Shown piece by piece: positions 40,744 through 49,659 of a DNA stretch of 64,000 nt; position 1 is the first letter of the stretch; each line of letters opens with the position of its first letter. Below the pieces are notes generated by a model that saw only the letters and a list, made by a program, of their open reading frames with translations, was not told where the DNA came from and searched no databases. A program made the translations under genes and the position numbers. Source of the DNA: Hasllibacter sp963833115 (GTDB taxonomy: Bacteria; Pseudomonadota; Alphaproteobacteria; Rhodobacterales; Rhodobacteraceae); the NCBI GenBank assembly GCA_963833115.1, contig CAWHWS010000002.1, forward strand, positions 1,612,001 to 1,676,000, given 5' to 3'.

Positions 40744-41720
40744 TTGCCGGCGAAGGACTGCGTGATGGCGTAGATGGACGGCGCCAGTAGGATGATCATG
40801 AGGGGGGGAAGGGTGAACATCATCGTGGCCAGGGTCATCTTGGTCGGCAGGGTGTTGGCCTTCTCCTCGGCGCGCATGATGCGCTTGTCGCGCATCTCGT
40901 CCGAATAGACCTTCAGGGCATCGGAGATCGGGGTGCCGAAGCTCTGGCTCTGGATGAGGACCGTGGTGAACGAGGTGATGTCCGGGACGCCGCATCGCTC
41001 CGCCATGTCGCGGAAGACCTGGGTCTTGTCCATCCCCGCCTTCATCTGCTGGGCGACGGTCCGGTACTCCATCGCGAGGGCGGGATAGCTCGCCATCATC
41101 TCGTTGCCGACGCGCAGGATCGACTGGTCCAGGGACTGGCCCGCCTCGATGCACACCAGCATCAGGTCGAGGCTGTCGGGGAAGCCCTGCATGATCTCGG
41201 CCTCGCGGGCGGCGACGCGCCTGGAGACGAAATGGCGCGGTCCCATGTAGCCGACGAGCCCGGGCATGAGGACGTATATCCCCAGCTGCTGGGCGCCGAG
41301 CTCGGCGCCGCCTGCCTGCTGCACGAGGGCGTAGAGCGTGCCCAGGCCGAGGAGGCCCAGGCCGGCGACCATCTGCACCCCCTTGAAGATGCGCACGGCG
41401 TCGCGCCCGCGATAGCCCGCGCGCATGAGCTGGAGGCGCATGGACGACAGCTCGCCCTCGTCCTGCGGCTCGAGGAAGGAGGAGAACTTCTGGAGCTTGT
41501 CCTCGCTGGTGTCCTGGCGGAGGCGCGCGGGAAGGGGGCCGGCGGGGACCAGGTGATCGGCCCGGCGGCCGCCGCTCTCGCGCTCCGCGCGCAGCCGGTC
41601 GAGCGGATCGTCGCGCTGGGTCAGCCACATCCAGATCCCGAGCAGGATCAGGAAGATCGCGAGGGCGCCGATGATGTAGACCATCCCGAGGGGCCCGAGG
41701 AGCGCCTGGATCGCGGACAT
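40740..41720 (-). CDS. tadC: Tad inner-membrane platform protein TadC
   Basis: The 326-residue protein has an N-terminal membrane helix, a cytosolic segment, two central helices and the T2SSF (GspF) domain: GFPDSLDLMLVCIEAGQSLDQSI, AMEYRTVAQQMKAGMDKTQVFRDMAERCGVPDITSF, and DKRIMRAEEKANTLPTKMTLATMMFTLPPLMIIL. It pairs with TadB to form the inner-membrane platform moved by CpaF. It lies 4 bases after tadB. Confidence 0.95.
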   Translation of the reverse strand: MSAIQALLGPLGMVYIIGALAIFLILLGIWMWLTQRDDPLDRLRAERESGGRRADHLVPAGPLPARLRQDTSEDKLQKFSSFLEPQDEGELSSMRLQLMRAGYRGRDAVRIFKGVQMVAGLGLLGLGTLYALVQQAGGAELGAQQLGIYVLMPGLVGYMGPRHFVSRRVAAREAEIMQGFPDSLDLMLVCIEAGQSLDQSILRVGNEMMASYPALAMEYRTVAQQMKAGMDKTQVFRDMAERCGVPDITSFTTVLIQSQSFGTPISDALKVYSDEMRDKRIMRAEEKANTLPTKMTLATMMFTLPPLMIILLAPSIYAITQSFAGN

Positions 41721-41724
41721 CCCG

Positions 41725-42693
41725 TCAGACCTTGATCGTCGTCATGCGCTTCATGACGAGTAGGTTGGTGAGGATCAGGCCGCCGACGACGAGGCCGGCG
41801 GGAATGAAGAGGCGGTGGTTCCGGACGTCTGCGAAGTAGGTCGGGTCGAGGAGGTTGATCGCGATCAGGGCGAGGACGGGGAAGGCCGAGAGGAAGATCC
41901 CCGAGAAGCGCGCCTCGGCGGTGATGGCGGCGACGCGGCGGAAGAGCTTGAACCGCAGGCGCACCACCGTCGCGAGCCCGGCCAGGATCTCCGCGAGGTT
42001 GCCGCCCGATTGCTGCTGGATGCTCACGGCGACGGCGAGGAAGCGAAGGTCCTGCATGTCGAGGCGGTTGGCCATCTCCTTGAGGGCGTCTCCCACGTCT
42101 CGGCCGTACTGCGCCTCATCGGCGATCATGCCCATCTCGGAGCCGAGAGGGTCGGCGATCTCGCGTGCGACGATCTGGATCGCGGCCGAGAACGGATGCC
42201 CGACCTTGAGGCTGCGCACCATCAGCTCGACCGCTTCGGGAAGTTGCTCCTCGATCAGGGACATCCGCTTCTTCGCCTTCGAGGCGACCCAGAAGTAGAC
42301 GCCTCCGACGCCGATCACCGGGGCGAGCACCAGGCGGACAATGGGGCCGGTGCCGGTGCCCAAGGTGAGGCCCGTCCAGACCAGGCCCGAGAGCACCACC
42401 ATCACGAGCATGAGCTGCCGGGGAGTGAAGGCGATGCCGCCCTTCTGCGCTTTGTCGGCCAGCAGGGCGTAGATGGGCACGCGCCGGGCGCGGATGTGCT
42501 GGTTCATCTCCTTGCGGAGCTGCTCGAGGACCTCCTCGCGCTTGGCGCCCTTCTCGAGCATCTCGAGCCGGCGGTTGACCTTGCGGTCTAGGCGGATCGA
42601 ACGGCCGAACACGGTCAGGTACAGCCCTTCGACGAGGGCGAAGACGGCGAGGAAGATCGCGCCGTAGACCAGGATCTCCGGATTGAGTTCCAT
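41725..42693 (-). CDS. tadB: Tad inner-membrane platform protein TadB
   Basis: The 322-residue protein has an N-terminal helix, a charged cytosolic region (RRLEMLEKGAKREEVLEQL), two helices and the T2SSF domain: EEQLPEAVELMVRSLKVGHPFSAAIQIVA, DVGDALKEMANRLDMQDLRFL and GGNLAEILAGLATVVRLRFKL. It forms the platform with TadC. The ATG at 42693 overlaps the cpaF stop (TGATG), giving translational coupling; upstream readings run into cpaF. Confidence 0.95.
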   Translation of the reverse strand: MELNPEILVYGAIFLAVFALVEGLYLTVFGRSIRLDRKVNRRLEMLEKGAKREEVLEQLRKEMNQHIRARRVPIYALLADKAQKGGIAFTPRQLMLVMVVLSGLVWTGLTLGTGTGPIVRLVLAPVIGVGGVYFWVASKAKKRMSLIEEQLPEAVELMVRSLKVGHPFSAAIQIVAREIADPLGSEMGMIADEAQYGRDVGDALKEMANRLDMQDLRFLAVAVSIQQQSGGNLAEILAGLATVVRLRFKLFRRVAAITAEARFSGIFLSAFPVLALIAINLLDPTYFADVRNHRLFIPAGLVVGGLILTNLLVMKRMTTIKV

Positions 42694-44141
42694 CAGGCGT
42701 CGCTCGGCTCGTAGATCGCGGCCGGCAGGTCGTAGCCCCACATGCGGAAACGCTCCGAATAGTGCGAGCGCACGCCGGCGGCGGTGAAATGGCCGAGGAT
42801 CTTGTTCTCGGGCGTCAGCCCCGTGCGCTGGAAGCGGAACACCTCCTGCATGGTGATGACGTCGCCCTCCATGCCGGTGATCTCGGTGATCGAGGTCATG
42901 CGGCGCGAGCCGTCCTGGAGGCGGCTGGCCTGCACGATCAGGTTGACGGCGCTCGCGATCTGGGACCGGACGGCCTTGATCGGCATCTCGATCCCGGCCA
43001 TCGCGATCATGTTCTCCAGGCGCGAGACGCCGTCGCGTGCGGAGTTGGCGTGGATCGTCGTCATCGAGCCGTCATGGCCGGTGTTCATCGCCTGGAGCAT
43101 GTCGATGACCTCCTCGCCGCGGGTCTCGCCGACGATGATGCGATCGGGGCGCATCCGGAGCGCGTTGCGCAGGCAGTCGCGCTGCGAGACCTCGCCCTTG
43201 CCCTCGACGTTGGCCGGGCGGCTCTCCATCCTCCCGACGTGGATCTGCTGGAGCTGGAGCTCGGCGGTGTCCTCGATCGTGAGGACGCGCTCAGAGGAGT
43301 CGATGAAGGAGCTCAGGGCGTTGAGGGTGGTCGTCTTGCCCGAGCCGGTGCCGCCGGAGACGATGACGTTGAGGCGCGTCGCCACGGCGGCCTCGAGATA
43401 GCGGGCCATGTCGTCGGAAAAGGCGCCGAAGCTCACGAGATCGGGGATGCCGAGCTTCTCCTTCTTGAACTTGCGGATCGACACGAGCGAGCCGTCCACC
43501 GCGACGGGGGGGACCATCGCGTTGAATCGGCTGCCGTCCTGGAGGCGGGCGTCGACATAGGGATTGCCCTCGTCAACCCGGCGGCCGACGGCGCTGACGA
43601 TCTTGTCGATGATGCGCAGGAGGTGCTTCTCGTCCTTGAACTGGACGTCCGACAGGGTGAGCTTGCCCGCGCGTTCGACGAACACGCGGTGCGGCCCGTT
43701 GATCAGGATGTCGTTGACGTCGTCGTCCTTGAGCAGGGGCTCGAGCGGGCCGAGGCCGGTGACCTCGTCGTACAGCTCGGCGTTGAGCGTGATGCGCTCC
43801 TCGCGGCTCAGGACGACGCTCATCTCGGCCAGGGCCTCGGTGGTGATGTCGGCGATCTCGGCGCGCAGGTCCTTCTCGGAGGCGGTCTCCAGTGCAGCGA
43901 GGTTGAGCTGGTCGAGGAGGCGGCGGTGGAGGTCGAGCTTCAGCTCCCCCAGGCGCTCGCGGCGGCGCTTCTCCTTGTCCTCGGGGGCGGGGCGGGCCGG
44001 GGACCGGGACGGCGCGCGCGACGGCGGCGCCGGGGCGGGCCTGGCCTTTGGCGCGGGGGCGGCGAGGGCCGCCGCGCCGCCCGCCGGGGCGCCGGGCGCC
44101 GGGCGCGCGGGCTTGCCGTCCTTGCGATAGCGCTCGAACAT
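42693..44141 (-). CDS. cpaF: Tad pilus assembly ATPase CpaF (TadA)
   Basis: The 482-residue protein has a Pro/Ala/Arg-rich N-terminus of about 55 residues, then the type II/IV secretion ATPase core: Walker A GGTGSGKT (263-270), TIEDTAELQL (Asp box), RMRPDRIIVGETRGEE (Walker B) and AMNTGHDGSMTTIHAN (His box). The hexamer powers both extension and retraction of Flp pili in related systems. ATG 44141 fits the family N-terminus (MFERYRKDGK). It starts 26 bases after cpaE. Confidence 0.96.
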   Translation of the reverse strand: MFERYRKDGKPARPAPGAPAGGAAALAAPAPKARPAPAPPSRAPSRSPARPAPEDKEKRRRERLGELKLDLHRRLLDQLNLAALETASEKDLRAEIADITTEALAEMSVVLSREERITLNAELYDEVTGLGPLEPLLKDDDVNDILINGPHRVFVERAGKLTLSDVQFKDEKHLLRIIDKIVSAVGRRVDEGNPYVDARLQDGSRFNAMVPPVAVDGSLVSIRKFKKEKLGIPDLVSFGAFSDDMARYLEAAVATRLNVIVSGGTGSGKTTTLNALSSFIDSSERVLTIEDTAELQLQQIHVGRMESRPANVEGKGEVSQRDCLRNALRMRPDRIIVGETRGEEVIDMLQAMNTGHDGSMTTIHANSARDGVSRLENMIAMAGIEMPIKAVRSQIASAVNLIVQASRLQDGSRRMTSITEITGMEGDVITMQEVFRFQRTGLTPENKILGHFTAAGVRSHYSERFRMWGYDLPAAIYEPSDA

Positions 44142-44167
44142 CGGGGGCTCATCCTTCGAGGTAGGGG

Positions 44168-45451
44168 TCAGGCGGCCTGCTCGGCGGCTTCGACGTTGGT
44201 GTCGTGAATCTGGGCGGCGAGGCGCGCGATCTCCCGGCGCAGGGGGTTCTTCGGCGCCGCCTGCGCGATCGGGCGCCCCTCGTCGCCGGCCTGGGCGACG
44301 GCGCGCCCCCCGTCCGGCAGAGCCAGCTCGAGCTGGATGTCCAGGCTCTCGGCCATCCGGCGCATGCGGGCCCGGCCCGCGAGGTCGGTCCGCCCCGGCG
44401 CGCGGTTCAGGGCGAAGCGCAGCTTCTGATGGGGCAGGTCCTCGGAGCGCAGGGCGCGGATAAGGCGGACGGCGTTCTGGGCGCAGCGCATGTCGAGCTC
44501 GAGCGTGGCGACATAGAACGGCGCGGTGGTCAGCAGCGTCTCGGTCCATGCGGTCACGGTGCTCGGCATGTCGACGACGACATAGTCGAAATTGGTGCGC
44601 GCCAGCTCGATCACGGCCGCGATCTCCTCGGGGCCGATCAGGTCCAGGGGCAGCATCTCGGGCGGGGCGGTGAGGACGTGCAGACGCCCCTCATGCACGC
44701 AGAGCGACTGCATGAACCGATCGGCGTCGGACTCCGCCGCCTCCGTCAGGAGCTCGTAGACCGCCTCCCGCCGGGGCATGTCGAGATAGGTCGCGACGGC
44801 GCCGAATTGCAGGTCGAGGTCGATGAGGCACACGCGCGGCGGGTGGCCCGGGTCGAGGCAGGAGAGCTCCCAGGCGAGGTTCACGGCCAGAGTGGTGGCG
44901 CCGGTGCCGCCGGCGAGCCCGTGCACGGGGATGACGACGGCGCTGTGGCCGCCGGTCGCGCGCGCGGGCGCCTCCGGCGGCGCGGCCGGGACGGGAGCGG
45001 CCGCCGGGCGGCGGAGGCGGTCGATCGCGGCGGCGAGCTCCCCCTCGGGGAGCGGGTAGGGGAGGAACGTCTCGGCGCCCAGGCGCAGGAGGCGGTGGAG
45101 CGCGGCCGGGCCGACGTCCTGCGCGACGAGGACGACCATCACGCCGAGGCGCTGCGCGGCGGAGACGATGCCGCCGATCTCCTCCATCCGGCCTTCGTCC
45201 TCGGCGCCGACGGCGACGACGAGCGCCTCCAGGTCCGCGGCCTCGGGCTGGTCGAGATAGCGGGCGGCCTCGTCGAAGTCGAGATCGCCCCAGGCGTCTT
45301 CGAACACGCCCTCCATGTCGTCGATCAGGAGGTCGAACGCCTCCAGGTCGCGGGAGATCGTGCAGGCGGTTATGGGGGCCGCCGCCGCGGCGGCGGGAGC
45401 TTCGGTCGCGGCCTCGTCCTCGGGCCGGGCGGAATCGGGTTCATGGTTCAT
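44168..45451 (-). CDS. cpaE: CpaE/TadZ-type pilus localisation ATPase-like protein
   Basis: The 427-residue protein has an N-terminal receiver-like atypical domain (residues ~30-145) and a MinD/ParA-like domain. The deviant P-loop HGLAGGTGATT (177-187) lacks both signature lysines of KGGxGKT, as in many TadZ proteins. CLIDLDLQFGAVATYL and NFDYVVVDMPS keep the Walker A' and Walker B aspartates. CpaE places the Tad machine at the cell pole in Caulobacter. GGAAGAGGGC before the ATG is a good ribosome site, and OmpA lies 50 bases upstream. Confidence 0.92.
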   Translation of the reverse strand: MNHEPDSARPEDEAATEAPAAAAAAPITACTISRDLEAFDLLIDDMEGVFEDAWGDLDFDEAARYLDQPEAADLEALVVAVGAEDEGRMEEIGGIVSAAQRLGVMVVLVAQDVGPAALHRLLRLGAETFLPYPLPEGELAAAIDRLRRPAAAPVPAAPPEAPARATGGHSAVVIPVHGLAGGTGATTLAVNLAWELSCLDPGHPPRVCLIDLDLQFGAVATYLDMPRREAVYELLTEAAESDADRFMQSLCVHEGRLHVLTAPPEMLPLDLIGPEEIAAVIELARTNFDYVVVDMPSTVTAWTETLLTTAPFYVATLELDMRCAQNAVRLIRALRSEDLPHQKLRFALNRAPGRTDLAGRARMRRMAESLDIQLELALPDGGRAVAQAGDEGRPIAQAAPKNPLRREIARLAAQIHDTNVEAAEQAA

Positions 45452-45501
45452 GCCCTCTTCCGTAGGGCGTGATCGTTACCAAACTCGAAACGGCCGTTCG
45501 G

Positions 45502-46161
45502 CTAGCCTCCGGCGCCGGCCGATGGGGCGCCGCCGCCCAGGGTCTCCGTCGGGGCCTGCTCCGCCGCCGGGGCGGCGCGCGCGGCTTCGACGTATTCGCG
45601 GAAGACGACCTCCGCGTACTTGCCGTTCAGGATGGTGGGATGGCGCCGGTCGAAGCCCGACACGGCGGTGACGACGCGGCGGTTGCGCCGCTCCGGGCCG
45701 GCGGTGGCCACGGCGGGCCGCGTCTCGCCGAAGGAGACCAGCGCCTCGAGCCGGGCGCGCGAGACGCCGCGCGCGTCCAGATAGGACAGGGCCGCCTCCG
45801 CCCGGGCGCGGCCCAGGCGCTCGTTGTAGGCGGTGCTGCCGGGCGCGTCGGCATAGCCGAAGACGCGGAAGCCGAGCTCCGGGAACTGCCGCATCCAGGC
45901 GGCCTGCGCGTCGAGCGCGCGGCGGGCGGAGGCGGTGAGGGCGGCGCTGTCGTAGTCGAAGGTGATCTGCGTCGGGACCTCGCGCACGAAGCGCGCGCCG
46001 ATGGCGGCCAGGGGCCCCTGCTCGGAGACGTTGACCTGCGTGTTGGCGGCCGTGGCGGCGCCGAAGGCGGCGTCGTCCGAGCGCAGCCCCCCCTGGACGG
46101 GGGCGCAGGCGGCGAGCGCGAGGAGCGCGGCGGCGGCGGCGGGGAGGACGGGGGCGCGCAT
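45502..46161 (-). CDS. OmpA-family lipoprotein of the Tad locus
   Basis: This 219-residue protein has a lipoprotein signal with LAAC at about residues 16-19, then an OmpA-like peptidoglycan-binding domain: QITFDYDSAALTASARRALDAQAAWM and VFGYADAPGSTAYNERLGRARAEAALSYL. The C-terminus is Ala/Pro-rich. In Rhodobacterales tad loci a protein of this type stands where CpaD is found elsewhere, and probably anchors the secretin to peptidoglycan. Its start overlaps the cpaC stop (TGATG). Confidence 0.88.
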   Translation of the reverse strand: MRAPVLPAAAAALLALAACAPVQGGLRSDDAAFGAATAANTQVNVSEQGPLAAIGARFVREVPTQITFDYDSAALTASARRALDAQAAWMRQFPELGFRVFGYADAPGSTAYNERLGRARAEAALSYLDARGVSRARLEALVSFGETRPAVATAGPERRNRRVVTAVSGFDRRHPTILNGKYAEVVFREYVEAARAAPAAEQAPTETLGGGAPSAGAGG

Positions 46162-47570
46162 CAGTCGAGCACGTAGCCGTAGGAGCCGCCGAAATCCTGG
46201 CGCGCGACCTCGGCCGCCGCCCCGGTGAGGCGGGGCCGCCCCTCCGTGCGGCCGTAGAGGAAGAGGTCTCGCTCGCTCGGGATGAGGACGTTGTCGGTTG
46301 GCAGGGCGTAGACCGGCCCGCGGCTCGGCGTGACCAGATGGGCGGTCACGAGGATGACGAGCTCTGTCTGCTGGCGGTCGTAGGACGTGCTGCGGAAGAG
46401 CGCGCCGATGATGGGGATGTCGCCGAGGAAGGGGACCTGCCGGTTGAGGTCGCGGAAATCGTCCGAGAGGAGGCCGGCGATGGCGAAGCTCTCGCCGTCG
46501 CGCAGCTCGACCGTGGTCGAGGTCTCCCGCCGGGTGAAGGCGTCGATCGTGAAGCCGCCCGCGTCGATCCCGTTGGAGGGATCGATCGCGGAGGTCGCGG
46601 CCTTCAGCTCGAGGTTGATCACGTCGCCGTCGACGACGCGGGGGGTGAAGTCGAGCTCGATGCCGAAGGGCTTGTACTCGATCGTGATCTGGTCGTCGTC
46701 CTGGGCGATCGGGACGGGATATTCCCCGCCTGCGAGGAAGCTCGCGGCCTGCCCGGAGAGGGCGGTGAGGTTCGGCTCGGCCAAGGTGCGCACGAGGCCG
46801 CGCTCCTCGAGCGCCTCGAGGAGGAGGTTGAACTGCGCGCTGCCGATGTCGAAGCCGATCACCGCGCCGCCGATCGCCTCGGCGCCCAGGCCCAGGACCG
46901 CGGCGATGGCGCCGATGCCGCTCGCGTCCGCGCCCTCGACCGCGAGCCCGCCCGCGCCGCCGCCGATCCGGGCGTCCGTGCCGCGGCCGGTCAGCCCGCC
47001 GTTCAGGCCCTTGGAGACGGAGCGCGCCATCTCGGCGAAGCGGACCTTCAACATGACCTGCTGCGTGCCGCCGACGCCCATCAGGTTGCTCACCCGCCCC
47101 GGCGCGTAGCGCTCGGCGAGGTCCAGCGCGCGGTCGAGCCGGGTGATGGAGGAGACGGTGCCCGACAGGACGATCCCGTCATTGGCCGAGCGCACCTCAA
47201 TGGGCTCGCCGGGCAGGATCTGCCCCAGGCGCTGCTTGAACTCGGTCAGATCGGGCTGCACCCGCACGGTGACGTTGGAGATCAGGCCCCCCTCGGCGGA
47301 CAGGAGCGTGAGGGAGGTGGCCCCGGGCGACTTGCCCAGGACGTAGACGGTCCGGTCCGAGAGGGTCGAGATATCGGCGATGGCGGGGTTGGCGATCGAG
47401 ATCTCCGCGAAGGGGACCTCGCTCTCGACGACCACGGCGCGGTTGAGGGGCACGTCGAGGCCGCGGGCGTCGCCGCCGTCGAGGATGCGCAGCCCCTGCG
47501 CCGCCGCGGGCAGCGCCAGCGTCAGGGCGAGCGCGGCGGCGAGGGCGGCGCGTGGGAATGGTCCGGTCAT
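46161..47570 (-). CDS. cpaC: Tad outer-membrane secretin CpaC/RcpA
   Basis: The 469-residue protein has a signal peptide (residues 1-~25), a BON/N0-like domain (GLDVPLNRAVVVESEVPFAEIS, VYVLGKSPGATSLTLL), an N1 region (GIVLSGTVSSITRLDRALDLAE) and the secretin core: VRTLAEPNLTALSGQAASFLAGGEYPVPI and VPFLGDIPIIGALFRSTSY. It forms the outer-membrane channel for Flp pili. The start at 47570 was chosen for the signal peptide. The 175 bases between cpaB and this gene contain a strong hairpin. Confidence 0.95.
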   Translation of the reverse strand: MTGPFPRAALAAALALTLALPAAAQGLRILDGGDARGLDVPLNRAVVVESEVPFAEISIANPAIADISTLSDRTVYVLGKSPGATSLTLLSAEGGLISNVTVRVQPDLTEFKQRLGQILPGEPIEVRSANDGIVLSGTVSSITRLDRALDLAERYAPGRVSNLMGVGGTQQVMLKVRFAEMARSVSKGLNGGLTGRGTDARIGGGAGGLAVEGADASGIGAIAAVLGLGAEAIGGAVIGFDIGSAQFNLLLEALEERGLVRTLAEPNLTALSGQAASFLAGGEYPVPIAQDDDQITIEYKPFGIELDFTPRVVDGDVINLELKAATSAIDPSNGIDAGGFTIDAFTRRETSTTVELRDGESFAIAGLLSDDFRDLNRQVPFLGDIPIIGALFRSTSYDRQQTELVILVTAHLVTPSRGPVYALPTDNVLIPSERDLFLYGRTEGRPRLTGAAAEVARQDFGGSYGYVLD

Positions 47571-47656
47571 GCGGGTCGCCTCGCGGGATGGGTCCAGGGG
47601 CGGATGGCAATCCGCGTCCGCTCCAGCATCGCGGGGCGAGCCGCCACAGGCAAACG

Positions 47657-47688
47657 CCATGCGCCCCGGGGGGGACCGGGGCGCATGG
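47657..47688 (-). promoter_or_regulatory. Intercistronic hairpin between cpaB and cpaC
   Basis: CCATGCGCCCCGG (47657-47669) pairs perfectly over 13 bases with 47676-47688 around a 6-base loop. It sits 57 bases after the cpaB stop and about 87 bases before the cpaC start. With no T-run after it, it may be an RNA processing or stability element, or a partial attenuator. Confidence 0.6.
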
Positions 47689-47745
47689 TTGCGGCCGCTT
47701 CGCCACATGGTTGCAGATCGGGCACGGATGCCCGGACCGGGCGTG

Positions 47746-48636
47746 TCAGGTCTTGGCGCAGGGGATCGGCACCTCCGTCACCTCTCCGCCGCGCCGGGTG
47801 CGGATCGTGCACACGCGGGGGACGGGCGCCTGGGTGACCTCGGGGACGATGGGGGCGGCGACGGGGGCCGGGGCGGGCTCGGGGGCGGCGATGCCGAAGA
47901 GGAGCGCGTCGCTCATCTCCACGTCGGCGGCGGTGCCGGTCTCGTTGACGCCCACGAGGCTGAGCGTGAGACGGCCGGTGCTCTGGGCGTGGGTCAGGGC
48001 GCCGACCTGCGGCGGCGTCGCCATGACGGAGATCGTGCGGGCGACTTGGGTGGAGAGCTCGTCCATCGCCGCGCTCTGGTCGACGGCGATGATCTCGATC
48101 CCGGCCTCGACGAGGCGGGTCTGCTCCTCGTCGCCGATGCGGCCGGTCCAGAACACGTCGACCTCGTCGCCGGGGCGCAGGAAGCCGGAGACGCCCGTCG
48201 TCTCGTCGACCCGGATCGAGAAGGCGCGCATGCCGGGCTCCAGGAGGGCGGTGATCCCGGCCTCGCCGCCGGGGGCGGTGACCTTGGCGGCGAGCACGAT
48301 CTCACCCTCGTCCATGGCGCGCAGGACCAGGCGGGGCCGGGCGTCCGCCTCGGGGAAGAGGGCGTCCGCGGCGGCGGCGTCCAGGACGAAGGCGCCCTCC
48401 GGCACGGCGTGGGCCGGCCAGTCGATCGTGCGGAGCGAGTCGCGGGTCAGGGTCTCGCCATGGCGCAGGGGGGCGGCGGCGGCCCAGACCTGCGTCAGGG
48501 GCACGACCTGGGCGGCGCCGGCGCGGGCATCGGCGAGCTCGGCGTCCTTGGCGGAGATCGACCCCTGGACGAGCCAGACCGCGACGCCCGCGAGGGCGAG
48601 GCCGAGGACGAGGACGAGGGCGAAGGGGCTTCTCAT
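47746..48636 (-). CDS. cpaB: Flp pilus assembly protein CpaB/RcpC
   Basis: The 296-residue protein has an N-terminal membrane anchor (MRSPFALVLVLGLALAGVAV) and a SAF/CpaB domain: LTQVWAAAAPLRHGETLTRDSLRTIDWP, GEIVLAAKVTAPG and RAFSIRVDETTGVSGFLRPGDEVDVFWTG. CpaB binds peptidoglycan or the secretin in the periplasm. It ends with VPRVCTIRTRRGGEVTEVP near the C-terminus, with two Cys. CAGGAGTTCCGCC precedes ATG 48636. It is the first gene of the tad operon and is divergent from a lytic transglycosylase; no pilin gene precedes it. Confidence 0.93.
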   Translation of the reverse strand: MRSPFALVLVLGLALAGVAVWLVQGSISAKDAELADARAGAAQVVPLTQVWAAAAPLRHGETLTRDSLRTIDWPAHAVPEGAFVLDAAAADALFPEADARPRLVLRAMDEGEIVLAAKVTAPGGEAGITALLEPGMRAFSIRVDETTGVSGFLRPGDEVDVFWTGRIGDEEQTRLVEAGIEIIAVDQSAAMDELSTQVARTISVMATPPQVGALTHAQSTGRLTLSLVGVNETGTAADVEMSDALLFGIAAPEPAPAPVAAPIVPEVTQAPVPRVCTIRTRRGGEVTEVPIPCAKT

Positions 48637-48873
48637 GGCGGAACTCCTGTGGCTGCGCCCACCGTCCATGCACCGGGCGGGGCGCGGCAGGCCGGCGGCA
48701 ATGGGGCGCGGGGGCGGCGAATGGGGACGGATCGGCGCCAGGCGTTCAGCGGGCGTGAACCTTGCCCGCCGGCGTGCCTTCCGGGCGACGTGCGGGACGC
48801 ATCGGAACAGGGCCGGTTGAACGGCGGGGCGCGGCGCCGTCAGGATGCGCGGCGCAACCGGGGAGGGGCGGGC

Positions 48874-49653
48874 ATGGACGGACGGACGGCGTTTCTCCTT
48901 GCCGTGATGCTGGCGCCCTCAGGGCCGGCCGCGGCCGAGCCGCCGGCGTTCGCGGAGTTCACGTTCAAGCGCGTGGGCCTGCCATCCCCGGGGGCGCGGC
49001 GGATCACGGTGCAGATCGCGCCGCCTCCGGTGGCCGTGGCGCCGCCCGCGCCCGCGCCGGCGCCGGCCGGGGAGGACCCGTTCTGGGCCGCGATCTCCCC
49101 GGCGCTGGCACCTCCCGGGGGGCGGGGGCCGGCGCGCATGATCGAGGCCCTGGACGCGGTGGAGCGCGGCGGGCCGCCGGCGCCGTCCCTGCGCACCCTG
49201 ACCGGGATCGTGCGCGCGCACGGGCCGGCGATCCTGTCTCGCACCGTGGGCACGGGGGTCTCGCCGGCGCTGGCGCTTGCGGTGATCGCGGTGGAATCGG
49301 CGGGCCGGCCCGGCGCGGTCTCGCCCGCCGGGGCCGCGGGCCTGATGCAGCTCATGCCGGCGACGGCGGCGCGCTTCGGCGTGTCGGACCGGGCGCGCCC
49401 GGCGGAGAACATCCGCGGCGGGATCGCCTATCTCGACTGGTTGCTGGCGCGCTACGAGGGCGATCCGGTCCTGGCGCTCGCGGGCTACAACGCGGGCGAG
49501 GGCGCGGTCGACCGGCACGGGGGCGTGCCGCCCTATCCCGAGACGCGCGCCTACGTGCCCCGGGTGCTGGCGGCCTGGGGCGCGGCGCGGGCGCTGTGCG
49601 CGACGCCGCCCATCATCGCGTCCGACGGCTGCGCCTTCGCGCTGCCCGGATAG
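48874..49653 (+). CDS. Lytic transglycosylase (SLT family)
   Basis: This 259-residue exported protein has a signal peptide, a Pro/Ala-rich linker and an SLT domain: LALAVIAVESAGRPGAVSPAGAAGLMQLMPATAARFGV (catalytic Glu in VES) and LALAGYNAGEGAVDRHGGVPPYPETRAYVPRVL. It cleaves glycan strands non-hydrolytically. GGGGAGGGGCGGGC precedes the ATG. It is divergent from cpaB with 237 bases between starts, so it may open the peptidoglycan for the Tad machine; this is inference from position. Confidence 0.9.
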   Translation: MDGRTAFLLAVMLAPSGPAAAEPPAFAEFTFKRVGLPSPGARRITVQIAPPPVAVAPPAPAPAPAGEDPFWAAISPALAPPGGRGPARMIEALDAVERGGPPAPSLRTLTGIVRAHGPAILSRTVGTGVSPALALAVIAVESAGRPGAVSPAGAAGLMQLMPATAARFGVSDRARPAENIRGGIAYLDWLLARYEGDPVLALAGYNAGEGAVDRHGGVPPYPETRAYVPRVLAAWGAARALCATPPIIASDGCAFALPG

Positions 49654-49659
49654 AGCTGC

